Source of the DNA: Comamonas sp. Y33R10-2
GTDB lineage: Bacteria; Pseudomonadota; Gammaproteobacteria; Burkholderiales; Burkholderiaceae_C
Length of the DNA: 64,000 nt
Assembly (NCBI RefSeq): GCF_019355935.1
Contig: NZ_CP079925.1
Span: 2,232,001 to 2,296,000, forward strand
Reading direction: 5' to 3'
Numbering within the stretch: position 1 is the stretch's first letter; every line of letters starts with the position of its first letter. Shown one piece after another: positions 28,430 to 36,752 of this stretch. The position numbers were made by a program, and so were the translations under genes. Under the pieces are notes generated by a model. That model was not told the origin of the DNA, ran no database searches, and saw nothing but the letters and a program-made list of their open reading frames with translations.

Positions 28430-29002
28430 TTATTTGCTGTCCAGCAGGCTAGGAGGTGGGTTCTTGCGAATGGCTTCAGCCACTTGCTGCTGCTCGGTGC
28501 TCATGCATTCATCGGCCAGTCGTTGACCCGCCTTCTGGTTCATCAGCATCGACTTGTTGGCGATCTGCAGCCAGACCGCGCCAGCGGCCTTGTCTTCCAG
28601 GCGCACAGTGCCTGTCGATGTCTTCACGGGGACCATGTGGTATTTGAAACCACGGCCGTCCACGATGAAGTAACCGGGGTTGGCAGTATCAGCGTTCACG
28701 TTGACATAAGCACCCAGTTCGCAGGCAATACGACCTTTGTGCACGCGCTCAGCCATAGCCAAGTCTTCTGTGCTCAGGCCCGCAGAAGCGGGGCCAGCGG
28801 CAACCGCAGCTGCGCCGCCAGCAGCGGCAGCCGTAGCTGCAGCGGCTTTACCCTTTTTGGCGACAGGCGCCTTTTTAGCAGCAGGGGCCTTCTTGGCAGC
28901 CGCAGCCTTGGCCTTAGCCTTGGTTGCGGTTTCGGCCACAGCAGAGTGACTGATTGCGAGCAAAGGCGCTGCAATCATCAAAGTAGCGATCAGGGTCTTC
29001 AT
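28430..29002 (-). CDS. exported Ala/Lys-rich protein of unknown function
   Basis: 190 residues. A signal peptide (MKTLIATLMIAAPLLAISHS, cleavage probably after AVAE or nearby) is followed by about 60 residues of repeats such as KKAPAAKKAPVAKKGKAAAA, resembling histone-H1-like tails. A compact C-terminal domain of about 115 residues follows (LAMAERVHKGRIACELGAYV, then GRGFKYHMVPVKTSTGTVRL, then LADECMSTEQQQVAEAIRKN) with two cysteines. I do not recognise a named family. It has a strong GGAG ribosome site and sits between the lyase gene and acnB on the same strand. The basic repeat in an exported protein suggests binding to an anionic envelope polymer, as inference only. Confidence 0.7.
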   Translation of the reverse strand: MKTLIATLMIAAPLLAISHSAVAETATKAKAKAAAAKKAPAAKKAPVAKKGKAAAATAAAAGGAAAVAAGPASAGLSTEDLAMAERVHKGRIACELGAYVNVNADTANPGYFIVDGRGFKYHMVPVKTSTGTVRLEDKAAGAVWLQIANKSMLMNQKAGQRLADECMSTEQQQVAEAIRKNPPPSLLDSK

Positions 29003-29042
29003 AGGAATATCTCCTGCAGACTTGTTATGAGTTTATTTCGGG

Positions 29043-30038
29043 TCAGTGCGAAGCAAACCAAGGTTGAACTTCAACCGGTAAGGCTTGCCCCGTCTGGTGA
29101 GCGCGTTCCAGCAACTGCCAAAAATAGCGGTAGCTGGCGCGATCGTGGAGTACACCACCAAAATTGATGGGTGCCCAATTTTGCACTGCCGCCGCGATCA
29201 GAATCTGCGCCGCTTGCTTTACTTCGTCCTGCGCAGGCGAAAAAGCACGTAGGATGGGACGAATTTGATCCGGATGGATGCTCCACATACGGGTGTACCC
29301 CAGCTCACGCGACGCTTTTTGCGCACAAGCCTCCAAAGCCTGTGGATTCTTGAACTCTGTCACCACACAGTGCGATGGCACCTTGCCATAGGCATGGCAG
29401 GCCGCCGCGATCTCTAGCTTGGCCCGCACCACCATGGGGTGCTCGAACTGGCCCTGCGCCGTCATGGCCGATGCAGGTATCGCGCCGCCATGGGCCGAGA
29501 CAAAATCCATCAACCCAAACGCAATACTTTGCACCGCCGGGTGAGACGCGATCTCAAAAGCCTGCTGCACTGCAGCCGGCGATTCAATCAAAACATGTAG
29601 CGGCACGTCCTTACCAGTAGCCCGCTGCAAGGCTTTTTCAGCCTCAATTACGTCTTTCAGACTTTCAACCTTGGGAATCATGATGTGGCACAGGCGCTCT
29701 GCGGCGTTGCCAGCAATGATGTCCATATCCTGCTGAAAGTGCTCATGATCCACCGCATGAACCCGGGCCGCCACGCGCGCGCCATGGGCTGCGCCGTTGG
29801 CCAGCTCAGCCACCAACTTGGCGTGCTGCGCTTCTTGGCCCACCGGGGCGCCGTCCTCGCAGTCCAGCGTGACGTCAAACACGCAGGTGCCGAACTCTTG
29901 CATCATCTCGGCCTGCAACTGCAGGCTTTTGCGCATGCGCACTTCCACGCCGCTGTAATGATCACAAACGGGCAAACGCTGGGCGCCGCCTTGTGCATCC
30001 AGCAAAACCTGAGCGGGGTGAACCAATTCTTTCGTCAT
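29043..30038 (-). CDS. HpcH/HpaI (CitE-like) aldolase/lyase
   Basis: 331 residues of the HpcH/HpaI/CitE superfamily, metal-dependent carbon-carbon lyases acting on malyl-CoA, citramalyl-CoA, citryl or related substrates. DVTLDCEDGAPVGQEAQHA carries the typical acidic metal ligand, HIMIPKVES is the second-strand signature, and HVLIESPAAVQQAFEIA gives the catalytic Glu region. WSIHPDQIRPI matches the C-terminal motif of CitE-like enzymes. It is longer than CitE (about 290) and has no adjacent citD/citF, so it is not part of a citrate lyase complex. Its start overlaps the tam stop by 4 bp, indicating translational coupling. The exact substrate is unknown. Confidence 0.8.
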   Translation of the reverse strand: MTKELVHPAQVLLDAQGGAQRLPVCDHYSGVEVRMRKSLQLQAEMMQEFGTCVFDVTLDCEDGAPVGQEAQHAKLVAELANGAAHGARVAARVHAVDHEHFQQDMDIIAGNAAERLCHIMIPKVESLKDVIEAEKALQRATGKDVPLHVLIESPAAVQQAFEIASHPAVQSIAFGLMDFVSAHGGAIPASAMTAQGQFEHPMVVRAKLEIAAACHAYGKVPSHCVVTEFKNPQALEACAQKASRELGYTRMWSIHPDQIRPILRAFSPAQDEVKQAAQILIAAAVQNWAPINFGGVLHDRASYRYFWQLLERAHQTGQALPVEVQPWFASH

Positions 30039-30853
30039 GACTTGCGCTGCGCCACTATGAACAGTCGAGGAAAGGCGAGCAGACGGCGACCGTCCGCGCG
30101 CAACGGGTAGGCCGCATCAATGCGACTCTCGTATTCAGCCAAATACTGTGCTTGCAGCTGAGCAGGCAGGCCTTCTACAAAAGGCTTGAGGCCGGTGCTG
30201 CTGAGCCACTGCACAATGGCCGCCGCCGAATTCATGGGATGCTGGTAGATGGTGTGCCACACATCCACGCTTGCAGCCCCGCACTCAGGCGCGGCCAGTA
30301 AATCGTAATAAGCCCCTAAGGGCAAAATCTCCGTTCGCACTTTGTCTGCATCGCCGATGTACGGGGCAAACTGCGGCAGTTGCGCGACTTCACGCATCAG
30401 CCGGTGCGAGGGTTGCTGACGGTTGTCAGGCATCTGAATCGCCAGCACACCAGCAGGCGCCAACAGCGAAAACAGACGAGGAATCAGGGTTTCATGCTCA
30501 CCCACCCACTGCAAGGCGGCATTGGCATAAATCAAGTCAGGTGCAGCCTCTTCGGCTTGCGGCTCCCAGGTGGCGATATCGCCAGCTTCGAAGCGGACTT
30601 GGGGCAACTGCTTGCAAGCAGCCTCCAGCATGGCCTGAGAGTTGTCGATACCGAGCAAGCTCGCGTTTTCATAAGAATTCACAAAGCGTGCGGCCAGCAA
30701 CTCGGTGGAGTTACCCGGCCCGCAGCCCAAATCCACGATGTGGAGGCTGCTAGCCGGTTGCTCAACTAGAGGAACCCGAGCCAGCAACTCTGCCGCCGGG
30801 CGCGTGCGCTCGTTGGCAAAGCGCAGGTACAGCGCGGGGTTCCAGTCTTGCAT
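30035..30853 (-). CDS. tam: trans-aconitate 2-methyltransferase
   Basis: 272 residues with a class I SAM-dependent methyltransferase fold. [20 protein letters not shown] is the Tam signature start, [17 protein letters not shown] binds SAM, and [20 protein letters not shown] is the family's substrate-side motif. Tam methylates trans-aconitate, a spontaneous isomer of the aconitase intermediate that inhibits aconitase, making it harmless. Its place in a cluster with mdh and acnB fits that role. It starts 12 bp after the mdh stop and its own stop overlaps the next gene, so mdh-tam-lyase are probably one transcript. Confidence 0.9.
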   Translation of the reverse strand: MQDWNPALYLRFANERTRPAAELLARVPLVEQPASSLHIVDLGCGPGNSTELLAARFVNSYENASLLGIDNSQAMLEAACKQLPQVRFEAGDIATWEPQAEEAAPDLIYANAALQWVGEHETLIPRLFSLLAPAGVLAIQMPDNRQQPSHRLMREVAQLPQFAPYIGDADKVRTEILPLGAYYDLLAAPECGAASVDVWHTIYQHPMNSAAAIVQWLSSTGLKPFVEGLPAQLQAQYLAEYESRIDAAYPLRADGRRLLAFPRLFIVAQRKS

Positions 30854-30865
30854 GGTGCTTGCCTA

Positions 30866-31852
30866 TTACAGCAGGTGCTTAACGCCGTCTTGCTCGCCTT
30901 GCAGCTCTTCCAGCGTCTTGTTGATGCGCTCTTGCGAGAAAGCATCAATTTCCAGACCTTCGACGATCTTGTATTCGCCGTTTTCGCAGGTCACGGGGAA
31001 GCCGAACATGGTGTCCTTAGGAATGCCGTACTGGCCGTCCGAAGGAATACCCATGGTGACCCACTTGCCGTTGGTGCCCAGGGCCCAGTCGCGCATGTGG
31101 TCAATGGCTGCGTTAGCTGCCGAAGCGGCCGAAGACAGGCCACGGGCTTCAATGATGGCGGCGCCGCGCTTGCCAACGGTAGGCAAGAACACGTTGGCGT
31201 TCCATTCTTGGTCGTTGATCATGGTGGCAACGCTTTCGCCATTGATGGTGGCGAAGCGGTAATCGGCGTACATGGTGGGCGAGTGATTGCCCCACACGGT
31301 CAGCTTTTCGATGTCAGCAACGGCCTTGCCAGTCTTGGCAGCGATCTGCGAAGCAGCGCGGTTGTGGTCCAGACGCAGCATGGCGGTGAAGTTCTTGCGC
31401 GGCAGATCAGGTGCAGACTTCATAGCGATGTAAGCGTTAGTGTTGGCGGGGTTACCCACAACCAGCACCTTCACATCACGACTAGCCACTGCGTTCAGGG
31501 CTTGGCCTTGAGCAGTGAAGATAGCGCCGTTGACAGCCAGCAGCTCAGCACGTTCCATACCTGGGCCGCGAGGACGCGAGCCGACCAGCAAAGCGTAGTC
31601 AGCATCCTTGAACGCTGTCATAGGATCGCTGTGAGCGGTCATTTCCACCAGCAAAGGGAATGCGCAATCGTCCAGTTCCATCATCACGCCTTTGAGGGCT
31701 TTCTGAGGGCCTTCAACGGGTACTTCCAGCAGCTGCAAAATAACGGGCTGATCTTTACCCAGCATTTCGCCGGATGCGATACGGAACAACAGGGCGTAAC
31801 CGATTTGGCCAGCTGCGCCAGTAACGGCGACACGGACGGGCTTCTTGCTCAT
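30866..31852 (-). CDS. mdh: malate dehydrogenase (NAD)
   Basis: 328 residues, oxidises malate to oxaloacetate in the TCA cycle. The NAD-binding loop [18 protein letters not shown], the catalytic/substrate motif [10 protein letters not shown], and [20 protein letters not shown] with the catalytic His are visible. It belongs to the cytosolic-type group of about 328 residues found in betaproteobacteria. GGAGTTTCACC precedes the ATG. The gene is divergent from the gntR-type regulator and heads the mdh-tam-lyase operon. Confidence 0.97.
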   Translation of the reverse strand: MSKKPVRVAVTGAAGQIGYALLFRIASGEMLGKDQPVILQLLEVPVEGPQKALKGVMMELDDCAFPLLVEMTAHSDPMTAFKDADYALLVGSRPRGPGMERAELLAVNGAIFTAQGQALNAVASRDVKVLVVGNPANTNAYIAMKSAPDLPRKNFTAMLRLDHNRAASQIAAKTGKAVADIEKLTVWGNHSPTMYADYRFATINGESVATMINDQEWNANVFLPTVGKRGAAIIEARGLSSAASAANAAIDHMRDWALGTNGKWVTMGIPSDGQYGIPKDTMFGFPVTCENGEYKIVEGLEIDAFSQERINKTLEELQGEQDGVKHLL

Positions 31853-31988
31853 GGTGAAACTCCAATATTGGAAAAAATTGAGATGTTAGGGTCGCTCGGT
31901 AACTCTGGCGTAACCACCAGTAGCACGAGCTGCGCAAACATGCGCTAAGTGTACTGCTGATTTCAAAGCCTGGTCAATTTGTCTTATG

Positions 31989-32000
31989 TCTTATATAAGA
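31989..32000. promoter_or_regulatory. 12-bp perfect palindrome between mdh and the GntR regulator
   Basis: TCTTATATAAGA is a perfect palindrome in the divergent region, with outer bases ATG...TAT extending the symmetry loosely. GntR-family proteins bind short palindromes of this type, often near their own promoter. That the neighbouring UTRA-type regulator binds here is inference. Confidence 0.5.
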
Positions 32001-32091
32001 TATGATCCTCACCTAGCGGCCATCACAAACCTGCTTGTAACCTGCTTGTTTTTGCATATTGCATCGCGGAGGCGATACCTTTAAAACTACT

Positions 32092-32883
32092 ATGGCCACC
32101 CTTCACAACACAGCTCCGGACAACAACACCAGTAGCAATACTGGCACCGGCGTCTCTACCCCAGCCTTCAGCCCTCTGTATCAACAGATCAAGGGCTTGA
32201 TCCTCCAAAGCTTGGAAGCTGGCGAATGGCGCCCCGGAGAGCTGATCCCCAGTGAAATGGAACTGGCTGCCCGCTTCAAGGTCAGCCAAGGCACGGTGCG
32301 TAAGGCGATTGATGAACTGGCTGCAGACAACCTTGTCATGCGCCGTCAAGGCAAGGGCACGTTTGTAGCCACTCACGCCGCACAGCATGTGCAATACCGC
32401 TTTCTGAATTTACGCCCTGATGCGGGCGACCTGCAAGGCGAAGGCCGTGCAGAGCGCAGCATCCTTGAATGCCGCCGCCTGCGCGCGCCTGCTGAAGTGG
32501 CTCGCTCTTTAGCGCTGCGCACAGGAGATGCCGTCATGCACGTGCGCCGCGTCCTGTCTTTTGCAGCAATCCCGACTATTTTGGAAGACATTTGGCTGCC
32601 CGGCAACGCCTTCAAGGGCCTGACGGCAGAGCAAATGAGCAACTACCAAGGGCCTACTTACGCCATGTTCGAGCTGGACTATGGCGTGCGCATGGTGCGT
32701 GCTGATGAAAAAATCAGGGCCGTACTCCCTGATGCGCAGCAGGCGCAATTGCTAAGTATTGCCAGTGCCACGCCCTTGCTGAGCGTCGAGCGCACGGCAT
32801 ACACCTACAACGATGTTCCCATGGAGTTACGACGTGGTTTGTACCTCACGGACACCCACCATTACCGCAATGCCTTGAACTGA
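32092..32883 (+). CDS. GntR family regulator (HutC/UTRA type)
   Basis: 263 residues. An N-terminal winged helix (PLYQQIKGLILQSLEAGEWR, then FKVSQGTVRKAIDELAADNL) is followed by RRQGKGTFVATH and a UTRA ligand-binding domain (about 100-260). FAAIPTILEDIWLPG and LLSVERTAYTYNDVPMELRR are UTRA-typical. The family senses small metabolites. Its position immediately ahead of sdhCDAB and divergent from mdh suggests it controls TCA-cycle genes in response to an organic acid. I chose ATG 32092 (MATLHN); a TTG at 32059 would add 11 residues. A GGAGG lies rather far upstream (about 18 nt). Confidence 0.85.
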   Translation: MATLHNTAPDNNTSSNTGTGVSTPAFSPLYQQIKGLILQSLEAGEWRPGELIPSEMELAARFKVSQGTVRKAIDELAADNLVMRRQGKGTFVATHAAQHVQYRFLNLRPDAGDLQGEGRAERSILECRRLRAPAEVARSLALRTGDAVMHVRRVLSFAAIPTILEDIWLPGNAFKGLTAEQMSNYQGPTYAMFELDYGVRMVRADEKIRAVLPDAQQAQLLSIASATPLLSVERTAYTYNDVPMELRRGLYLTDTHHYRNALN

Positions 32884-33028
32884 ATCCCTCCGTAAAAGCG
32901 TTGATTGCGCCCACTTCTAATCAACGCTATGTAAATTTGGCTAACGGATTCTGCTGCATTGCAATAGAATTTTGTGTCGCTTCGGAGCAGCGATTACAAC
33001 GCAGTTACATCCACGAAAGTACCCTGCC

Positions 33029-33454
33029 ATGACAGAGCAAAAACCAAAACAGCGGCCAGAGTTCCGCAACATCAACTTCTTTACGGACCTTCCGAGCTAT
33101 CGCCTGCCCCTGGCAGGTATCGTGTCCATCTTGCACCGCGTCAGCGGCCTGCTGATGGCCATCTTGCTGCCATTCATCATCTGGATGTTTGACAAGTCGA
33201 TCTCCTCGGAAATTTCGTTTGACTCTTTCACCTCGGTGTTCGCCGGTCAATTCGGCTGGTTCGCCAAGCTGGTCTGCCTGGCTCTGATTTGGGCTTACCT
33301 GCACCATTTCTGTGCTGGCGTTCGTCACCTGGTGATGGATGTCAACCACCACGCTGTGAGCAAGCAAAGCGGCAAGTCCACTGCTGTGGGCGTGCTGGTG
33401 ATCAGCGTCGCACTGACTCTGGTGCTGGGCGCCAAGCTGTTCGGCCTGTACTGA
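33029..33454 (+). CDS. sdhC: succinate dehydrogenase cytochrome b556 subunit
   Basis: 141 residues with three membrane helices, the larger membrane anchor of complex II. The SdhC signature is clear: RLPLAGIVSILHRVSGLLMA with the quinone-side Ser/His region, and HHFCAGVRHLVMDVNH with the axial heme His. It forms the heme b and ubiquinone site with SdhD. The ATG at 33029 (MTEQKPKQRP) was preferred over a GTG at 32972 because the family starts close to here. It is first in sdhCDAB, 39 bp before sdhD. Confidence 0.93.
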   Translation: MTEQKPKQRPEFRNINFFTDLPSYRLPLAGIVSILHRVSGLLMAILLPFIIWMFDKSISSEISFDSFTSVFAGQFGWFAKLVCLALIWAYLHHFCAGVRHLVMDVNHHAVSKQSGKSTAVGVLVISVALTLVLGAKLFGLY

Positions 33455-33493
33455 TCAGCCGCAGTCCATAAAACCTCACGCTAAGGAAAAAGC

Positions 33494-33859
33494 ATGTCCG
33501 TGAATTACGGCTCCAAACGCACCGTCGTCGGCGCGCACTATGGCACCCGCGACTTTTTGGCTCAACGCTCTACAGCTGTCTTGATGGCGCTGTACACCGT
33601 CGTGCTGCTGGTGCGCTTTTTGACAGTTGGTGGCCCCGTGGGCTACGAGCAGTGGGCTGGCATTTTTGCCCCCCAATGGATGAAATTTTTGACCCTGGGC
33701 CTGTTTGTGGCACTGGGCTGGCACGCCTGGATTGGCGTGCGTGACATCTGGATGGACTACGTCAAGTCTGTCGGCCTGCGCCTGTCGCTGCAAGTGGTCA
33801 CCATTGTCTGGCTGCTCGGCTGCGTCGGTTGGGGCATCCAGGTTCTGTGGCGTCTCTGA
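33494..33859 (+). CDS. sdhD: succinate dehydrogenase membrane anchor subunit
   Basis: 121 residues, the second, smaller membrane anchor of complex II. It starts MSVNYGSKRTVVGAHYGTRD and has three hydrophobic helices (LMALYTVVLLVRFL, FLTLGLFVALGWHAWIGV, VVTIVWLLGCVGWGIQVL). GWHAWIGVRDIWMDY carries the conserved His/Asp/Tyr of the quinone and heme region. A good AAGGA site lies 8 bp upstream. It sits between sdhC and sdhA. Confidence 0.9.
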   Translation: MSVNYGSKRTVVGAHYGTRDFLAQRSTAVLMALYTVVLLVRFLTVGGPVGYEQWAGIFAPQWMKFLTLGLFVALGWHAWIGVRDIWMDYVKSVGLRLSLQVVTIVWLLGCVGWGIQVLWRL

Positions 33860-33892
33860 TTGAGACTCGGTCTCCACGATTGAAGGTTAAGA

Positions 33893-35698
33893 ATGAGCTA
33901 CTCAAAAGCAAATATCACCAAGCGCAAGTTTGACGTCGTGATCGTCGGTGCCGGCGGCTCCGGCCTGCGCGCCGCGCTGGAACTGTCTCGCGCCGGTCTG
34001 TCGGTTGCGTCCCTGTCCAAAGTTTTCCCCACCCGCTCGCACACGGTGGCTGCTCAAGGCGGCGTGTCCGCTTCGCTGGGCAACATGTCCGACGACAACT
34101 GGCACTACCACTTCTACGACACCATCAAGGGCTCTGACTGGCTGGGCGACCAAGACGCCATCGAGTTCATGTGCCGTGAAGCGCCGAACGTTGTGATCGA
34201 ACTCGAGCACTTCGGCATGCCTTTCGACCGCAATGCAGACGGCACCATCTACCAGCGCCCTTTCGGCGGCCACACCGCCAACTACGGCGAAAAGCCTGTG
34301 CAACGCGCTTGCGCTGCTGCTGACCGTACTGGTCACGCCATGCTGCACACGCTGTACCAAAAGAACGTTGAGTCCAAGACCAATTTCTTCGTGGAATGGA
34401 TGGCTCTGGACCTGATCCGCAACGAAGACGGCGACGTCGTCGGCGTGACCGCACTGGAGTTGGAAACTGGCGAGCTGTACGAGCTGCACGCCAAGGCTGT
34501 GCTGCTGGCAACCGGCGGTGCTGGCCGTATTTTCCAAGCTTCGACCAACGCTTTCATCAACACCGGCGACGGCTTGGGCATGGCAGCGCGCGCTGGCATT
34601 CCTTTGCAAGACATGGAGTTCTGGCAGTTCCACCCCACTGGCGTGGCCGGTGCTGGCGTGCTGCTGACCGAAGGCTGCCGCGGTGAAGGCGCAATTTTGC
34701 TCAACAGCGAAGGCGAGCGCTTCATGGAGCGCTACGCTCCTACCCTGAAGGACTTGGCTCCACGTGACTTCGTGTCGCGCTCTATGGACCAGGAAATCAA
34801 GGAAGGTCGCGGCTGTGGTCCTAATAAGGACTACATCCTGATGAAGTTGGACCACCTGGGTGCCGACACCATCCGCAAGCGCCTGCCATCCGTGGAAGAA
34901 ATTGGCCACAACTTCGCCAACGTGGACATCACCAAGGAACCCATCCCCGTGGTTCCTACCATCCACTACCAGATGGGCGGTATCCCCACCAACATCAATG
35001 GCCAAGTGGTGACTTACGACGGCACGGAAAACCGTGTTGTGAGCGGTCTGTACGCCGTGGGCGAATGCTCTTGCGTGTCCGTGCACGGCGCTAACCGCCT
35101 GGGCACCAACTCGCTGCTGGACTTGCTGGTCTTCGGCAAGGCGGCTGGTAAGCACATCGTCGATTTCGTCGGCAACTTTGGCCCGCACAAAGAAGTGCCT
35201 GCTGACGGCGCTGACCGCACTCTGGCTCGCTTGAACCAGCTGCAAGAATCCACCGAAGGCACTTACGCCCAAGACCTGGCTGGTGAAATCCGCGCTTCTA
35301 TGCAGACACACGCTGGCGTGTTCCGCACTCAAAAGAGCATGGACGAAGGCGTGACCAAGATCAACGCTCTGCGCGAGAAGATTGGCTCCGTGACTTTGAA
35401 GGACAAGTCCATGGTGTGGAATACCGCACGTATGGAAGCTCTGGAAGTGGACAACCTGATTGAAGTGGCACAAGCCACCATGACATCGGCTGCAGCCCGC
35501 ACGGAATGCCGTGGCGCACACACTGTGTACGACTACGAGCGCCCTGCCGACGACGCCGAATTCCCACTGGGCCGCAACGACAAGGAATGGCTCAAGCACA
35601 CACTGTGGGATAGCGCCAGCAATGGCCTGTCTTACAAGCCTGTGAACCTCAAGCCCCTGACCGTTGCCAGCGTACCTCCCAAGGTTCGTACGTTCTAA
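33893..35698 (+). CDS. sdhA: succinate dehydrogenase flavoprotein subunit
   Basis: 601 residues, oxidises succinate to fumarate. The FAD fold begins DVVIVGAGGSGLRAALELSR. SHTVAAQGGVSASLGN holds the His that carries covalent FAD. HPTGVAGAGVLLTEGCRGEG and the PTIHYQMGGIPT segment form the dicarboxylate site, and GANRLGTNSLLDLLVFG is the second FAD contact. Flavinylation needs SdhE, encoded three genes downstream in the same operon. Codon use is strongly biased, as expected for a highly expressed gene. Confidence 0.98.
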   Translation: MSYSKANITKRKFDVVIVGAGGSGLRAALELSRAGLSVASLSKVFPTRSHTVAAQGGVSASLGNMSDDNWHYHFYDTIKGSDWLGDQDAIEFMCREAPNVVIELEHFGMPFDRNADGTIYQRPFGGHTANYGEKPVQRACAAADRTGHAMLHTLYQKNVESKTNFFVEWMALDLIRNEDGDVVGVTALELETGELYELHAKAVLLATGGAGRIFQASTNAFINTGDGLGMAARAGIPLQDMEFWQFHPTGVAGAGVLLTEGCRGEGAILLNSEGERFMERYAPTLKDLAPRDFVSRSMDQEIKEGRGCGPNKDYILMKLDHLGADTIRKRLPSVEEIGHNFANVDITKEPIPVVPTIHYQMGGIPTNINGQVVTYDGTENRVVSGLYAVGECSCVSVHGANRLGTNSLLDLLVFGKAAGKHIVDFVGNFGPHKEVPADGADRTLARLNQLQESTEGTYAQDLAGEIRASMQTHAGVFRTQKSMDEGVTKINALREKIGSVTLKDKSMVWNTARMEALEVDNLIEVAQATMTSAAARTECRGAHTVYDYERPADDAEFPLGRNDKEWLKHTLWDSASNGLSYKPVNLKPLTVASVPPKVRTF

Positions 35699-35725
35699 TC
35701 CAGCAGCCCACGAGAGAAGATCAAA

Positions 35726-36430
35726 ATGAAGCGCACATTCAAAATCTACCGCTACGATCCTGATCGGGATGCCAAGCCTTACATGCAAACCGTGCAAGTC
35801 GAACTCGACGGCCACGAACGCATGCTGCTGGACGCACTGGTCAAGCTCAAGGAAATGGACCCCTCCATCTCCTTCCGCCGCTCCTGCCGCGAAGGTGTTT
35901 GCGGCTCTGACGCCATGAACATCAACGGCAAAAACGGTCTGGCCTGCCTGACCAACATGAACACCTTAAAGGGTGACATCGTGTTGAAGCCCCTGCCCGG
36001 CCTGCCCGTCGTTCGCGATCTGATCGTGGACATGACACAGTTCTTCAAGCAGTACCACTCGATCAAGCCTTACCTGCAAAGCGATGTGTACGCAACGCCT
36101 AGCAAGGAACGCCTGCAGTCCCCCGAAGAGCGCGAAGAGCTCAACGGCCTGTACGAGTGCATTCTGTGCGCAAGCTGCTCGACCAGCTGCCCATCGTTTT
36201 GGTGGAACCCCGACAAGTTCGTGGGCCCGGCCGGTCTGCTGCAGGCTTACCGCTTTATTGCGGATAGCCGCGACACCGCTACGGGCGAGCGCCTTGATAA
36301 CCTGGAAGATCCTTACCGACTCTTCCGCTGCCACACCATCATGAACTGCGTGGACGTGTGCCCCAAGCACCTGAACCCCACTGCAGCCATTGGCAAGATC
36401 AAGGAGTTGATGGTTCGCAGAACCGTCTAA
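35726..36430 (+). CDS. sdhB: succinate dehydrogenase iron-sulfur subunit
   Basis: 234 residues. The N-terminal [2Fe-2S] ferredoxin domain has SCREGVCGSDAMNINGKNGL with the first ligands and ACLTNMN. The C-terminal domain has CILCASCSTSCPSFWW and CHTIMNCVDVCPKHLNP for the [4Fe-4S] and [3Fe-4S] clusters. It passes electrons from SdhA to the membrane subunits. The stop TAA overlaps the ATG of sdhE (TAATG). Confidence 0.98.
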   Translation: MKRTFKIYRYDPDRDAKPYMQTVQVELDGHERMLLDALVKLKEMDPSISFRRSCREGVCGSDAMNINGKNGLACLTNMNTLKGDIVLKPLPGLPVVRDLIVDMTQFFKQYHSIKPYLQSDVYATPSKERLQSPEEREELNGLYECILCASCSTSCPSFWWNPDKFVGPAGLLQAYRFIADSRDTATGERLDNLEDPYRLFRCHTIMNCVDVCPKHLNPTAAIGKIKELMVRRTV

Positions 36431-36723
36431 TGCTGATGACGAATACTCTGCTCGATGAACGTGAGCGCGACCTACTGAAGTGGCGCAGCCGCCGCGGTCT
36501 GGTTGAGAACGATCTCTTCATTGAGCAGTTCTTCGCCACCTACGGAAGCCAGCTCACGCAGAGACACGCGACTGGCATGTCTGCCTTGATGGATTTGGCA
36601 GACAACGACCTGATGGATCTTTTCTTGCGTCGCAAGGAACCTGAAGGTCAATTCGACACCCAAGAAGTTGGGGAAGTTCTGGAGATGCTGCGCAAGCGCG
36701 TCCCCGGCGGCTCACCCCAATAG
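36430..36723 (+). CDS. sdhE: succinate dehydrogenase assembly factor (FAD flavinylation)
   Basis: 97 residues, the small acidic helical SdhE/SDHAF2 family (DUF339), which helps attach FAD to SdhA. The hallmark KWRSRRGLVENDLFIEQFF contains the conserved Arg-Arg-Gly-x-x-Glu-x-Asp motif, and MSALMDLADNDLMDLFLRR matches the later helices. The start at 36430 overlaps the sdhB stop by one base; a second ATG at 36436 is possible. It lies between sdhB and gltA. Confidence 0.92.
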   Translation: MLMTNTLLDERERDLLKWRSRRGLVENDLFIEQFFATYGSQLTQRHATGMSALMDLADNDLMDLFLRRKEPEGQFDTQEVGEVLEMLRKRVPGGSPQ

Positions 36724-36752
36724 GCTAGGCAATTTAGAGAAGGAAGTTTGAA

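Noticed and set aside
33902..35815. 637-residue minus-strand ORF across sdhA
   Set aside because: Antisense to a highly expressed, strongly codon-biased gene. No domain, His/Val-rich composition typical of shadows.
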